Below, in pieces: positions 36,288-45,928 of a DNA stretch of 64,000 bases. The stretch is from Desulfatirhabdium butyrativorans DSM 18734. Its GTDB lineage: Bacteria > Desulfobacterota > Desulfobacteria > Desulfobacterales > Desulfatirhabdiaceae. The stretch covers positions 244,224-308,223 of the forward strand of contig NZ_AUCU01000004.1 of NCBI RefSeq assembly GCF_000429925.1. The letters are read 5' to 3'. The position numbers and the translations under genes are program-made. The number at the start of each line of letters is the position of its first letter. Within the stretch, counting starts at the first letter, position 1. The notes under the pieces were generated by a model. The model searched no databases, was not told where the DNA came from, and saw only the letters and a program-made list of their open reading frames with translations.

Positions 36288-36351
36288 CCATCGCAAAACA
36301 GCCTGCCCTCCGGCTCAGGTTGTACCCAAAAGGGGTTTTCCGTTCAGGCAC
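36288..36351. repeat. R1 remnant, right half
   Basis: CATCGCAAAACAGCCTGCCC ... GGTTTTCCGTTCAGGCAC equals the R1 right arm. It lies immediately after the decayed DUF4338 gene and may mark the deletion junction. The stretch 36061-36287 has no recognisable gene. Confidence 0.75.
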
Positions 36352-36400
36352 TTTCCACGACCTTTTCCCTTCTTGCTTGCCGGAATCCTGAACAATTGAA

Positions 36401-38431
36401 TCACGGCTTATCCTGAGGCGGATCCCGCTTTGGGTCGTTGGGTTTGCCACGAGGCGGCTCCTGCCGGTTCTGATGGCCGGGTTGTGGAGGCGGCTGTGGC
36501 TGCCTGTCCGGAGGCCTGACCTGCGGTGGTTGCGGCCGATCCTGGGGCCTGGGTGCAGGCATTTCCTGTGGCCTGATCGCGGGCTGGGGTTGCGGAATGA
36601 CCCGGTTTGGCTCCTGAATTCTGCCATGAGGCGGCTCCGGCCGGTTCTGGGGGCTGGGTTGCTGGGGCTGTGGCTGCCTGTCCTGTGGCCTGACCTGCGG
36701 TGGTTGCGGCCGATCCTGGGGCCTGGGTGCAGGCATTTCCTGTGGCCTGATCGCGGGCTGGGGTTGCGGGATAACCCGATTGGGCTCCTGAATTCTGCCA
36801 TGAGGCGGTTCCTGCCGGTTTTGAGGGCCGGGTTGTGGGGGTGGCTGTGGCTGTTTGTCTTGAGGCTTGACCAGTGGTGATTGCGGCCGATCCTGGGGCC
36901 TGGGTGTCGGGGCTTCCTGCGGTCTGATCACGGGCTGGGGTTGCTGGATAACCCGATTGGGCTCCTGAATTCTGCCATGAGGCGGTTCCTGCCGGTTCTG
37001 AAAGTCGGTTTGCGGGGGCTGTGGCTGTCTGTCCGGAGGCCTGACCTGCGGTGGTTGCGGCCGATCCTGGGGCCTGGGTGCAGGCATTTCCTGTGGCCTT
37101 AGACGGGGTTGATCCTGGTGGGGCGCTGAAATGGGCGATCTGGGCAATGGTAATCCTACGGGTTGCCGGATATCGGCAGGCTTCAGGGGCCTTCCTCCCA
37201 TGTTCGGCGGCAATTCCAATTGTCTCCGTTCCAGTTGGAATTGGTGTATTTCTCGTCCCCGCAATTGCAGGTTTTCCCTTTGACGATCATCCAGTCGGGT
37301 GAATCGAGCCGGTTGTGCCCTGTTCTCCACGATATCGGAAAACCTTCTTCCGATCATCTCGTTCGGAGGCGCGCCCGGATGCGTTTTGATATATTGCATT
37401 TGACGAGCGAATGTGTGCGGGGGCCTTGCATCCGGATGCTCTCGGCGATATCGGTATTGTTCATGGAGGCGATGCTCCCATTCGGGGTCTCTGCGGATGT
37501 GGTGTGAACGAAAGCCGAGATACAAGGGGTCGTAACCATATCGCGTAGCCTTTGGCGCGTACCAGGGGCGATAGCCGCGGTGCTCGTATCGGAGGTCATA
37601 GTAATCACCGAAATAATAGGCATGTGAAGAAGACAGGGTAAAAAGACCAAAGGCGACCACGCCGATATCCAAAGCGATAACCGGTGTATACACGTAAGCG
37701 GGACGCACATAGACCGGACGGGAATAGTAAACCGGCGCAAACAGGATACCGCGGCGATCCAGATCATAATCCCAGTAACCCTGCACAAAGATATAGCCCC
37801 TGGGTGTCCATTGGTAGTGAGCGGGCATCCATATCCAGTTCGGATTGGTCGGAACCCAGTACCCGGGCTGCCAGGCATAGTGATTTTCATACCATACCCA
37901 GGTTCCCGGAGCCCAAACCTGATCAATCGTTGGCTGGGGTGAATTGGGGCCGGATTCCAGTGAGGCGGGGGGTGGAGACAGATAAACGGTCTCCTGGTTT
38001 TGAATCTCGGCCCAGAACCCGTGAATATATTGGCTTCCGTTTCCGACGATTGTCCAGTAACCGGGGATCCACTGACGGCCTGGTGGGATAGAACGCCAGA
38101 CCCCGCTGACCCAGATGAAGTCCGCGCGTTCGTCATCCCAGCTCCAATATCCCGGTATCCAGGCCATATGATCACCATCGGGGCGCTGATCCGGCGGTAA
38201 TTCCTCGATCGGATCGGGAACGATTTTGGGCACGACCGGTTCCGGTTCGAGCTGATTGGAACTGACACTCGCAAAGGCTTCATGGACCGGTCCACGTGTC
38301 AGCACCTCCATTCCTTCATCCGGCGGGGCCTGGGCCCGAGCCGACGTCGCCATGGAGATGATCAGCAATGAGCCCACCCATATGCACATGGCAAACAGAC
38401 ATCGATTGAGCGGTAAACGGTCTTCTTTCAT
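36401..38431 (-). CDS. Exported WXXGXW-repeat protein with Pro/Gln-rich tandem tail
   Basis: About 676 residues from ATG 38431. A signal segment (CLFAMCIWVGSLLIISMATSA) is followed by six or more copies of a W-x-P/W-G-x-W type unit (MAWIPGYWSWDDERADFIW, WAPGTWVWYENHYAWQPGYW), typical of YXWGXW/BcpO-like proteins. A middle domain rich in Tyr and Arg leads to a C-terminal half built of Pro/Gln/Arg repeats such as PRPQDRPQPPQVRP and NRQEPPHGRIQEPNRV. No enzymatic motif is visible. Probable role: envelope or surface structural protein. The repeats are also near-identical at DNA level (see 36440-37110). Confidence 0.83.
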   Translation of the reverse strand: MKEDRLPLNRCLFAMCIWVGSLLIISMATSARAQAPPDEGMEVLTRGPVHEAFASVSSNQLEPEPVVPKIVPDPIEELPPDQRPDGDHMAWIPGYWSWDDERADFIWVSGVWRSIPPGRQWIPGYWTIVGNGSQYIHGFWAEIQNQETVYLSPPPASLESGPNSPQPTIDQVWAPGTWVWYENHYAWQPGYWVPTNPNWIWMPAHYQWTPRGYIFVQGYWDYDLDRRGILFAPVYYSRPVYVRPAYVYTPVIALDIGVVAFGLFTLSSSHAYYFGDYYDLRYEHRGYRPWYAPKATRYGYDPLYLGFRSHHIRRDPEWEHRLHEQYRYRREHPDARPPHTFARQMQYIKTHPGAPPNEMIGRRFSDIVENRAQPARFTRLDDRQRENLQLRGREIHQFQLERRQLELPPNMGGRPLKPADIRQPVGLPLPRSPISAPHQDQPRLRPQEMPAPRPQDRPQPPQVRPPDRQPQPPQTDFQNRQEPPHGRIQEPNRVIQQPQPVIRPQEAPTPRPQDRPQSPLVKPQDKQPQPPPQPGPQNRQEPPHGRIQEPNRVIPQPQPAIRPQEMPAPRPQDRPQPPQVRPQDRQPQPQQPSPQNRPEPPHGRIQEPNRVIPQPQPAIRPQEMPAPRPQDRPQPPQVRPPDRQPQPPPQPGHQNRQEPPRGKPNDPKRDPPQDKP
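36440..37110. repeat. Coding tandem repeats in the WXXGXW protein tail
   Basis: Three to four long units of about 170-180 bp recur with the order GGTTGCGGCCGATCCTGGGG, GCATTTCCTGTGGCCTGATC and CTCCTGAATTCTGCCATGAG. Near-identity between units suggests recent expansion or recombination, so length variation between strains is expected. Confidence 0.85.
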
Positions 38432-38507
38432 GACAAAGCCTATCTGTTGTGTCGGATATCGATGTTTTGAAACCGGGCGATTGAGCCCATGAAATGCGGC
38501 GAAACCC

Positions 38508-39164
38508 TTATGCGCCAACGATCAGGTTTGGCAGTTCGTTCGTATCGCCTGGAACCGCAGGAAACTTTTCCGCAAGCATTCCCCGAATTCTGCCGACCGC
38601 CGTGCAGATGGCGGCTGCCTGACGGCCTTCCTTGATCCCAGCCACAACCTGATCAACAATTTCCTGCCAGAAGCCTGGGGGTGCTACGGCATCGACCCCG
38701 CGGTCGCCCAGTACCCAGACCTTGCCCTCCAGGACCGAGATGTAGATCAGGACCCCGGTCTCCTCACGCGTCCGGTGCAGACCCTTCGAAAAAAACTGGA
38801 TCGTGGCGGCTTCCCTGACTTCGCGATCCATCTCCTTTTCGGGGATAAACAGCCGTTTCAGCCAGGGAAGCCGCATGACGATTTCCCGGAATAGAAAAAA
38901 CAGGGGAAGAACGATCCCCAGAAAAACCCAGAGGTCATGGGGCCCGGCCCAAATCAGCGGCCCGATGATGCGGGCAAGGACAATTGCTGCAGGAATCGAA
39001 AATGTCGCAGCCCCAAGCAGCCCGGCGAAGCGATAGTCGTTGCTGGCTGCGGCCACCATGACGACAATCTCGCCCCGCATCGTTTGCTCCGCATCCCTGA
39101 CGCAGGATTCGATCTGCTCCAGTTCCGCTTCCTTCAAGAATTTTCTGACTGGATCGCTCATCAT
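38508..39164 (-). CDS. TPM-domain (YgcG/Psb32-like) membrane protein, second copy
   Basis: About 218 residues from ATG 39164, two bases after the stop of the first TPM gene. It carries a TPM core (ELEQIESCVRDAEQTMRGEI, then REETGVLIYISVLEGKVWVL and GDRGVDAVAPP) and two membrane helices in the middle (about residues 50-95). TPM proteins are associated with LemA and photosystem II repair homologues; the biochemical role in bacteria is unclear. It belongs to the LemA-TPM-TPM run. Confidence 0.82.
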   Translation of the reverse strand: MMSDPVRKFLKEAELEQIESCVRDAEQTMRGEIVVMVAAASNDYRFAGLLGAATFSIPAAIVLARIIGPLIWAGPHDLWVFLGIVLPLFFLFREIVMRLPWLKRLFIPEKEMDREVREAATIQFFSKGLHRTREETGVLIYISVLEGKVWVLGDRGVDAVAPPGFWQEIVDQVVAGIKEGRQAAAICTAVGRIRGMLAEKFPAVPGDTNELPNLIVGA

Positions 39165-39166
39165 GA

Positions 39167-40066
39167 TTACCAGCTCCCGGAAGCGCCGCCGCCTCCAAAT
39201 CCGCCGCCTCCGCCCGAAAAGCCCCCGCCGCCGGAGGAAAACCCGCCACCGCCACCCGAAAAACCAATCCATGGCCCGCCGCGTCCGGAATAGCCCGACC
39301 CTCTGGACGATGATGCAGCGGCAATGGATGCCAGCACATAGCCCAGGAGCATACCGATGCCTGCCATACCGAGCAGAATCAGGGGGCCCGGGGCGAAGGC
39401 CATGTGGCCCAGAAAGGGCATGGCCAGTCCGCCGCCTACCGTTCCCAAAGGCTTGCTCACCCTGCCCAGCGCGGACACCAGGAAGACGAAAAAGAGCAGA
39501 AACGGAACGAAATCTTCCAGACCGGATGCAGCGGGTCCAGTCGGTTTCTTGGCGGGAGCCTGAAATTCACCCCGAACGATTTCGGTGATTGCCACAACGC
39601 CGTTGATCACCCCCTGATCGAACCGGCCTGCCCGGAATTCCGGCACGATCCGGTCCCGGATGATCCGTCCGGCCATGAGGTCCGTTAGTTTCCCCTCCAG
39701 CCCATAGCCCACCTCGATCCGAATTTTGCGCTCGCTACGCGCGATCACCAGAATGGCGCCATTGTCGAGGCCCTTGTGGCCGATCTTCCAGCGTTCGGCC
39801 ACCCGGATTGAAAAATCCTCCAGCGAATCTCCCTCCAGTGTGGGAACGGTGAGTACCACGACCTGGGTCGAGTCTTTCTCTTCCAGCTCCTTCAGGAGGG
39901 AATCGATCCGCTTTGCCGCTTCGGGCGACAATATATTGCCATAGTCGTTTACCCGGCCCTTCAATGCCGGTACATCGAGCGCTGCGGCAGACCACGGCAG
40001 CAAAACCGCCATACACAGCAGCACCCCAAATATCCGGATCCGGCCCTTGCGCAGCGATGGATTCAT
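39167..40066 (-). CDS. TPM-domain exported protein with Gly-rich tail
   Basis: About 299 residues from ATG 40066. Signal peptide FGVLLCMAVLLPWSAAA, then a TPM domain (VNDYGNILSPEAAKRIDSLL, TQVVVLTVPTLEGDSLEDFS, NGAILVIARSERKIRIEVGY), two hydrophobic segments around residues 190-250, and a glycine-serine repeat tail (FSGGGGGFSSGGGG). The layout equals the YgcG family. It sits between lemA and the second TPM gene, a common cluster of unknown envelope function. An earlier in-frame ATG at 40102 is possible. Confidence 0.87.
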   Translation of the reverse strand: MNPSLRKGRIRIFGVLLCMAVLLPWSAAALDVPALKGRVNDYGNILSPEAAKRIDSLLKELEEKDSTQVVVLTVPTLEGDSLEDFSIRVAERWKIGHKGLDNGAILVIARSERKIRIEVGYGLEGKLTDLMAGRIIRDRIVPEFRAGRFDQGVINGVVAITEIVRGEFQAPAKKPTGPAASGLEDFVPFLLFFVFLVSALGRVSKPLGTVGGGLAMPFLGHMAFAPGPLILLGMAGIGMLLGYVLASIAAASSSRGSGYSGRGGPWIGFSGGGGGFSSGGGGFSGGGGGFGGGGASGSW

Positions 40067-40098
40067 GGCTGGAAGCTCCCCACCTTTCAATCCAGTCC

Positions 40099-40203
40099 GC
40101 ATTCGAACGGATACCCTTGTCAGCTTCGCTGCGCTGCGACTCGGCGTACGCGATGAACGGTCTCATCGCCGCTCGGCTGCTTTCAGGGTCTCCGTTCGAA
40201 TGC
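40099..40203. repeat. Inverted-repeat element between lemA and TPM gene
   Basis: GCATTCGAACGGATACCC (40099-40116) and GGGTCTCCGTTCGAATGC (40186-40203) are complementary at 17 of 18 positions and bound a 105-bp segment. The middle contains CGCTGCGCTGCGACTCGG. It resembles a small non-autonomous inverted-repeat element or a strong transcript hairpin. It is different from R1-R3. Confidence 0.75.
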
Positions 40204-40236
40204 TTGCCGGAATAGCATTTTGATCGCAAAATGGAA

Positions 40237-40824
40237 TCAGAACTTCACTTTGGGAACAGCCCTGGCAGCTTCGTCCGCCTTGATGTACTCCTTGCGTTTC
40301 AGATGAAGCAAGAGACTGTTGGTGACGCTGTTTGGAAAGGATCGTATCATGGAATTGAACGATTCGGCGGCCTGGTTGTACCTCTGGCGCGCCACGTTGA
40401 TGCGGTTTTCGGTCCCTTCCAACTGGTTTTGCAGGTCCCGGAAGTTTTCGCTTGCCTTGAGGTCCGGATACTGTTCGGCTACGACCAGCAGCCGGGACAG
40501 TGAAGATGAAAGCTGCCCCTGCGCCTGCTGCAGGCGTTCCATGGCTGCCGGGTCGCTCAGGTCATCCGCAGACAATTTCACGGAGGTTGCCTTGGCGCGC
40601 GCATTGACGACAGCCTCCAGTGTTTCGCGCTCGTGCGTGGCGTAGCCTTTGACGGTTTCCACCAGATTGGGGATCAAATCGGCGCGGCGCTGAAGAGTGG
40701 CTTCCACATCGCCCCATGCCTTGAACACATGTTCTTCCGCCTGCTGCATGGCGTTGTAGCCGCAGCCGGTCAGTGAAAGCACTACAGCGAAAAACACCCA
40801 GAGCGAAAATCTCCGGATTTTCAT
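40237..40824 (-). CDS. lemA: LemA family lipoprotein
   Basis: About 195 residues from ATG 40824, with AAGGAGGTCAAC directly upstream. It has a lipoprotein-type signal ([18 protein letters not shown]) and the LemA core [33 protein letters not shown], then [18 protein letters not shown] and NSMIRSFP. LemA proteins form helical bundles at the membrane; the function is not established. It is the first gene of the LemA-TPM-TPM operon. Confidence 0.92.
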   Translation of the reverse strand: MKIRRFSLWVFFAVVLSLTGCGYNAMQQAEEHVFKAWGDVEATLQRRADLIPNLVETVKGYATHERETLEAVVNARAKATSVKLSADDLSDPAAMERLQQAQGQLSSSLSRLLVVAEQYPDLKASENFRDLQNQLEGTENRINVARQRYNQAAESFNSMIRSFPNSVTNSLLLHLKRKEYIKADEAARAVPKVKF

Positions 40825-41095
40825 GTTGACCTCCTTGAAAAAAGTGTTATCCAGACACCGTGTTCTCGATCCGGCATGATCTGCGGGCAGGTCCCACGCA
40901 AATCGCGGCTCTTGAAAACCTGTTGTTGATGCGCCGTACCATTCCGGTGCTTCATCTACCAAAAGCCCATCGGCAAGCGCAGGGCTATGGTTCGACCATC
41001 AACCAGACTTTCGAACGCCCGTTCACGCTTTCCATCTATGCATGGTTTTACATTGCTGGCGCCAATTTGAAAAAAGCATCACATCCCATCACACA

Positions 41096-41812
41096 TTAGC
41101 CGATGTTCTGCAGGGCAAATTCCCAGTTGACCAGCTTGCCGATCACGGCATTCACGTAGTCTGAGCGGCGATTCTGATAGTCCAGATAATAGGCATGCTC
41201 CCACACGTCAATGGTCAGAAGGGGCTTCATGCCTGCTGTCAGGGGGATATCTGCGTTGGCGGTCTTTACCACCTTGAGCTTGTCGCCATCCAGGACAAGC
41301 CATGCCCAACCGCTGCCGAACTGGGAAACGGCTACACGGGCAAGCTCCTTCCTGCAGGCATCCACGCTGCCGAAGGATGCCTCCATTTTCTGCCGAAGTG
41401 CGGCGGGCGGTTCGTCTCCACCGTTCGATCGCATGCTTTTCCAGTAAAAATTGTGGTTCCACGCTTGTGCTGCATTGTTGAAGATCGCCATTTTGTCGGG
41501 CTTGCCGGCTGTCCGGGCGATGATCTTATCCAACGGCAGATCGGCAAATTCCGTTCCTGCTATCAGCTTGTTCAGTTGGTCAATATACCCCTTGTGATGC
41601 TTCCCATAGTGAAATTCAATCGTTTTTGCGGAGATTACGGGTTCCAGCGCGTTTTCGGCATAGGGAAGCGCAGGCAAAACATGGGGTGACGCTGCCTGTT
41701 CCGTTTTTGAAGAACAGCCGAGCGCAAGCCAGGCAACGGTGCTGGCGGATACAATGAGAAATCTGCGACGGTCCATTAAAGCAGAAAAAGGATTGGTGTG
41801 CTGCATGTTCAT
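41096..41812 (-). CDS. sod: Exported Fe/Mn superoxide dismutase, Tat-lipoprotein type
   Basis: A 238-residue protein. An N-terminal extension [21 protein letters not shown] looks like a twin-arginine-type signal (RRRF) with a lipobox cysteine. The mature SOD domain is complete: [31 protein letters not shown] (metal His), [12 protein letters not shown] (metal His), FGSGWAWLV, and [16 protein letters not shown] (metal Asp and His). It converts superoxide to peroxide and oxygen in the periplasm, protecting an anaerobe from oxygen exposure. Metal preference (Fe or Mn) is not safe to call. Monocistronic. Confidence 0.93.
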   Translation of the reverse strand: MNMQHTNPFSALMDRRRFLIVSASTVAWLALGCSSKTEQAASPHVLPALPYAENALEPVISAKTIEFHYGKHHKGYIDQLNKLIAGTEFADLPLDKIIARTAGKPDKMAIFNNAAQAWNHNFYWKSMRSNGGDEPPAALRQKMEASFGSVDACRKELARVAVSQFGSGWAWLVLDGDKLKVVKTANADIPLTAGMKPLLTIDVWEHAYYLDYQNRRSDYVNAVIGKLVNWEFALQNIG

Positions 41813-42008
41813 GTCGGCCTCATGCGTATAATGGGTGGACTGGGAGAGACATTACCATGCAGGATTTTTCCTTGGATCTCAAGTAAATTGATAGAGAACG
41901 AAGGTTCAATGACATTGTGTTCGGCTTCAAAAGAACGCTCCACCGCGTAGGGCATTGCAAACCTATCCGTTCAACATGGATTTCGCCTGTATCCCCCCAT
42001 CATCCGCA

Positions 42009-43658
42009 TCATTCCAGGGGCACACCGGTCAATACGCCGGGCGGGGTCTCTTTCGAAGGATCTTGTACGTATTCCATACCAATGGCATTCTGCAGAACCT
42101 GTTGAAAGGCGGAAAATGGGACATCCAGATTGGTGGCCGATCTGCTGCAGCCCGGAACCAGAAGGTTCATTGTTTGCGGTGGATTGGCAAGCGACAGCGG
42201 CGTCAAATTGCGCAGTTGATCGAAGGATTGAGCGGTGTAGTACACGCGAACGACATGCTCCCCTGTGCCGTTTACCTGCCGCACTTCAAAAACGAGCGCG
42301 CCGCCCGGCGGGCAAAAATCCGGTTGATAGCCGGGCAGCAACCAGTGCAGATGAAGAAGACCCGCCAGGCCGATCACATATCCGTCAGAGCTGACGATGA
42401 CATGGACCCTTGTTTGGGCATCCCCAAATGCGCCGGAAATATTCTGGCCCGTTACGGCCTGCTCCATGGTGCGCAGAACGTGCTGGGCGGCGTTGGAACT
42501 CTGTACCTGGTTGAGGTAGGGAGGAAGAATCTGGATATTGAAAATCAGGTTGATGATCCTGCTCTGTTGGGAAACGGCATCCAGTGAAAGCCTGCCCCAG
42601 GCCACATCGTTGAGCGGGAAGTTGTCTGTGTATTGCATCACAAACGGGTCGGCTGCCGAATTTGTCAAATTCAGACCGCCCAAATCGATCACGCCTCCCG
42701 TGTACAGTGTCGATGTACTGGCTTTCAGGGTAATGGGGTGGGATGTCTGCGATGTTGGATCGGTTGATCCATGCGCTGCCCCTGGTGTTGGCTGTGTTCC
42801 CTTCGGATAGAGCGCACTGCGGATCAGGGAAAGCTCGCCGCTGTAAGCAGATGAGATCGCTGCGCCACTATTGAAAATTCCCTGAACTTCACCAAGCGCT
42901 CGGGCAGGGTCAACTGTAGCCACTTTTGTCAAAATGGGATCGAAAACCGGATCGGGCTCGGCGGATGAGGCGCCATCGGCAATCTTGTAGGAGTGGACCG
43001 GGATTGTGGCGCCGGGGATCAATCCCGACCCGAATTTGGCAGCGGTAACGTTGGAGCGCTGGATGGAATTGGCGCGGAAATACGAACGGGATATATCGGT
43101 TTGGGCCTCACCCGTGAGAAGCCCTTCGAGGAGCAGATACTCATGGAAATAGGAACCAAGCAGGGTTGCGGCCTGCTGTCCGCGGGGGGTCAGGTAGCCT
43201 GCGGGGACTCCGGTGAACTCGGGGTAGGCATCAACTGCATACTGCGCCAGGCTGGCAGGATCGGATGTGGCTGAGCGTATGCTGTGGCGGCCAAAGATGA
43301 TGATCTGTTTCAGGGTGGTGCTGTCACCCGCAATGGATACAACGTTGGAATATTCGCTGATGCCGGTGTTGTCGCGGGATTGTACCGCTACATAGAATGC
43401 CGTGTCAGCCGCCAGTGCGCCCGACAGGCTCGTTTGGGTTCCCATATCCACGGTCCCGATGGCGGATGAACCCGTATAGGGAATTTGGGCATAAGACAGT
43501 GTGTAACCCGTTGCGCCCGAGACCTCTGTCCAGGAAAGGTAAACCCAACCCCTGGTTGTGACGCTTAGCACCGGGGCTTGCGGTTGAGCCATTGCCGGGC
43601 CGGATATCAAAATCAGCAAGGCACAAACCGTCATCAAAAAACATCTTTTGGGTTTCAT
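42009..43658 (-). CDS. Secreted histidine-phosphatase-like protein with fibronectin-type module
   Basis: A 549-residue protein with a signal peptide (CALLILISGPAMA). Residues 28-110 are a fibronectin-III-like module (APVLSVTTRGWVYLSWTEV ... STYYNVVS-like SEYSNVVSI). The rest resembles histidine acid phosphatases: IIIFGRHSIRS at the position of RHGxRxP, LTPRGQQAATLLGSYFHEYL, and VHVIVSSDGYVIGLAGLL where the family usually has HD. The catalytic His and first Arg remain, but the loop and the proton-donor HD are altered, so activity is uncertain. The same module starts the metallophosphoesterase downstream at 43880. Confidence 0.78.
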   Translation of the reverse strand: MKPKRCFLMTVCALLILISGPAMAQPQAPVLSVTTRGWVYLSWTEVSGATGYTLSYAQIPYTGSSAIGTVDMGTQTSLSGALAADTAFYVAVQSRDNTGISEYSNVVSIAGDSTTLKQIIIFGRHSIRSATSDPASLAQYAVDAYPEFTGVPAGYLTPRGQQAATLLGSYFHEYLLLEGLLTGEAQTDISRSYFRANSIQRSNVTAAKFGSGLIPGATIPVHSYKIADGASSAEPDPVFDPILTKVATVDPARALGEVQGIFNSGAAISSAYSGELSLIRSALYPKGTQPTPGAAHGSTDPTSQTSHPITLKASTSTLYTGGVIDLGGLNLTNSAADPFVMQYTDNFPLNDVAWGRLSLDAVSQQSRIINLIFNIQILPPYLNQVQSSNAAQHVLRTMEQAVTGQNISGAFGDAQTRVHVIVSSDGYVIGLAGLLHLHWLLPGYQPDFCPPGGALVFEVRQVNGTGEHVVRVYYTAQSFDQLRNLTPLSLANPPQTMNLLVPGCSRSATNLDVPFSAFQQVLQNAIGMEYVQDPSKETPPGVLTGVPLE

Positions 43659-43879
43659 CGATTTTTTCTTTCTGGTTGTGGGGGTTCCTGTGAAATTGGG
43701 GGATCAATTGCATTTGCTGGTGAAAAACATGTGGATTACCTTGTCTCTTCCGATGACTCGAACCAGCTCCCGCATGGCGCAGTAGATCAGGAACAGCACG
43801 GCAAGCCACATCTGAATCAGCCAGAATTGGGGCCACACGATTTCACGTTAAAAACATGATGACAGGGAGTTGTTCAGCA

Positions 43880-45928
43880 TCAGTTGCTCTCCATGACCGG
43901 CGTTCCGTAGTTTGCGATTTTCGTCTGCATTTCAGGGGATAATTGTTTGACAAGCTCCGCGTTGTTGGCATGGGATGTGACATCCTGAAAAGAGGAAAGG
44001 CCGCCCAGTATCCTTGCGATCCCGATGGCTTTTGAACGGGACAGTTCCGCAAGAGACCCTTCGCTGACCGCCGGATCGACATCTATCGCAAGGATCGAAA
44101 TGGTGTTGTCGCTGTTTCGGATGATATTGAACCTGCGAAACTCCTGGGGGAAGTCCCGAAGGGATGCGGTCTCGACTTCCCAGAAACCGTTTTCAGGATG
44201 GGCGGAATCAGGTGATGGTTGTGGCGTAATGGTGTTCAGATGGCGGTGCCCTGCGATCCACAGGATGAGATTCGGATAGTTGTGGAGGGTCGCGAGCAGT
44301 TGATCGTCGGATTTGATGGAATGGGGGTCGGCGGTGGAAGGATTGTAGAAAATTGGATAGGGCGTGGTATCCGTGAGCCCTTTTTGGGCTCCTACCGGAA
44401 CATGCGCCGCAATGATCATGAGCATGCCATCGGCCTGCCCCCTGTCGAGTTCACTGACAAGCCAGTCGTACCGTGTCTGGTCGAGACACCCTTGGGCATA
44501 ATAGGGAACTTTTGAATTGACATTTGCCTTGCAGGTATCGTCGAGGCTGATGACCCGGATGGGCATATCCGTCTTCGGTTCGAAGGTGTAGCAGGCAAAG
44601 TCGCTGTCGATATTGGCCTGCGTGAATCCGTGGCCCACCGGAACGGACGTGGTATTGAAGAATTCCTTCATCCAGTTGAGTGTCGAGGATCCGGATACGA
44701 CATTGTTTTCGACGTTCGTCGTACTGAGCGAATGGCGATCCGGATCGGCTACAACCTTCGGAGGGGTTGGAAAGTCGGTTTCAGGCCCTGCGCCCCTGAT
44801 TTCCCCGTCTGGTGTCGTTCCGTCAACGACGCCCATGTAATAACCGTGGTTATCCGGGCCGGGAGGCGTATTCATGTCGCTGCCGCAATTCTGGATCGTA
44901 TCGCCGATACGCAGACTTCGGATGAAATCGTCCTCGAGAAAGGTGCCCATATAAAACTGATCGTGATTGCCCATGACCTGATACCAGGGGATCGACTTGT
45001 TGAGTCCGGCCGCCCGATAGGGTTTCTGATAATCAATGGTCTTTGCGCCAAGGTGAGCGCCGGAGCTGGGGGTGATTTCCTTTCCATCCAGGACATCGAT
45101 ATACCATCTGAGTTCGTTGTACTGGGTATTGTTGATCGCATCGCCGAGAAAAATGCCGAAATCGAACGGCGTTTGGTTGTGAATGGCGTTGACTGTCTGG
45201 ATGGCGGCATCGAGCACCTGGGTGGTATAGCAAATAACGGGTGAATATGCGGAAGAATGATTGGCGCCCGAAGCATCTGCGCCAAAGGCTGCGCCCCAGC
45301 CGAAATAATTGCCCTGAGCCGGAGATTCTTTGTCTGCGATGTGGATGTCGGTCATGGTAAAGAAATTCAGCAGATGCGCCTGATTCGTGACGGATGCGAC
45401 GGAGTAGCCGGTTGGCATGATATCGGTCCGTTTGCTCGCAACAAGGCCGGCCCCTTCCTGCCATGCGCTGTAACCGAACACATCGTACAGGGAAAGATCC
45501 GCAGTTGTAATCTGCGGCGTATTTGAAGGCAATGCGACGGGAACAATCGTCTTCTGAACCGTCGAAAACACATCGGCTGCGATCGGGTAGGATCCGATGA
45601 TGATCGATACGACGTTGGAGTACTGACTGAGGCCGCTCTCATCGCGGGACTGAGCAAGCACATAGAAAGCGGAACCTGCCGGGAGTTCGCCCGAAACGCT
45701 TCTTCGGGAACCCACGTCTATGGTGATGACGGATGCCATGCCGGTAAAGGGCATCGGGGCAAAAGTCAGGATATATCCCGTTGCGCCTTCGACTTCGCTC
45801 CAGGAGAGATACACCCAGCTTCCATTCGTGACGCTTAACACCGGGGGCTCCGGCTGGGCGTATGCAGCACCCGATATCGCAAAACACAACACGCAGACCA
45901 TTAGGATAAAGCCAAGTTTCAATTTCAT
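43880..45928 (-). CDS. Secreted metallophosphoesterase (TIGR03768-like) with fibronectin-type module
   Basis: About 682 residues from ATG 45928, preceded by GGAGA. Signal peptide LMVCVLCFAISGAAYA. Residues 20-110 repeat the fibronectin-like module of the neighbouring phosphatase (PPVLSVTNGSWVYLSWSEV). The phosphoesterase has all metal motifs: MTDIHIAD, FGIFLGDAINNTQYNEL, VMGNHDQFYMG, IAAHVPVG and IAGHRHLN. The order and length match the TIGR03768 group. It probably releases phosphate from an extracellular ester, alongside the phosphatase next to it. Confidence 0.85.
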   Translation of the reverse strand: MKLKLGFILMVCVLCFAISGAAYAQPEPPVLSVTNGSWVYLSWSEVEGATGYILTFAPMPFTGMASVITIDVGSRRSVSGELPAGSAFYVLAQSRDESGLSQYSNVVSIIIGSYPIAADVFSTVQKTIVPVALPSNTPQITTADLSLYDVFGYSAWQEGAGLVASKRTDIMPTGYSVASVTNQAHLLNFFTMTDIHIADKESPAQGNYFGWGAAFGADASGANHSSAYSPVICYTTQVLDAAIQTVNAIHNQTPFDFGIFLGDAINNTQYNELRWYIDVLDGKEITPSSGAHLGAKTIDYQKPYRAAGLNKSIPWYQVMGNHDQFYMGTFLEDDFIRSLRIGDTIQNCGSDMNTPPGPDNHGYYMGVVDGTTPDGEIRGAGPETDFPTPPKVVADPDRHSLSTTNVENNVVSGSSTLNWMKEFFNTTSVPVGHGFTQANIDSDFACYTFEPKTDMPIRVISLDDTCKANVNSKVPYYAQGCLDQTRYDWLVSELDRGQADGMLMIIAAHVPVGAQKGLTDTTPYPIFYNPSTADPHSIKSDDQLLATLHNYPNLILWIAGHRHLNTITPQPSPDSAHPENGFWEVETASLRDFPQEFRRFNIIRNSDNTISILAIDVDPAVSEGSLAELSRSKAIGIARILGGLSSFQDVTSHANNAELVKQLSPEMQTKIANYGTPVMESN

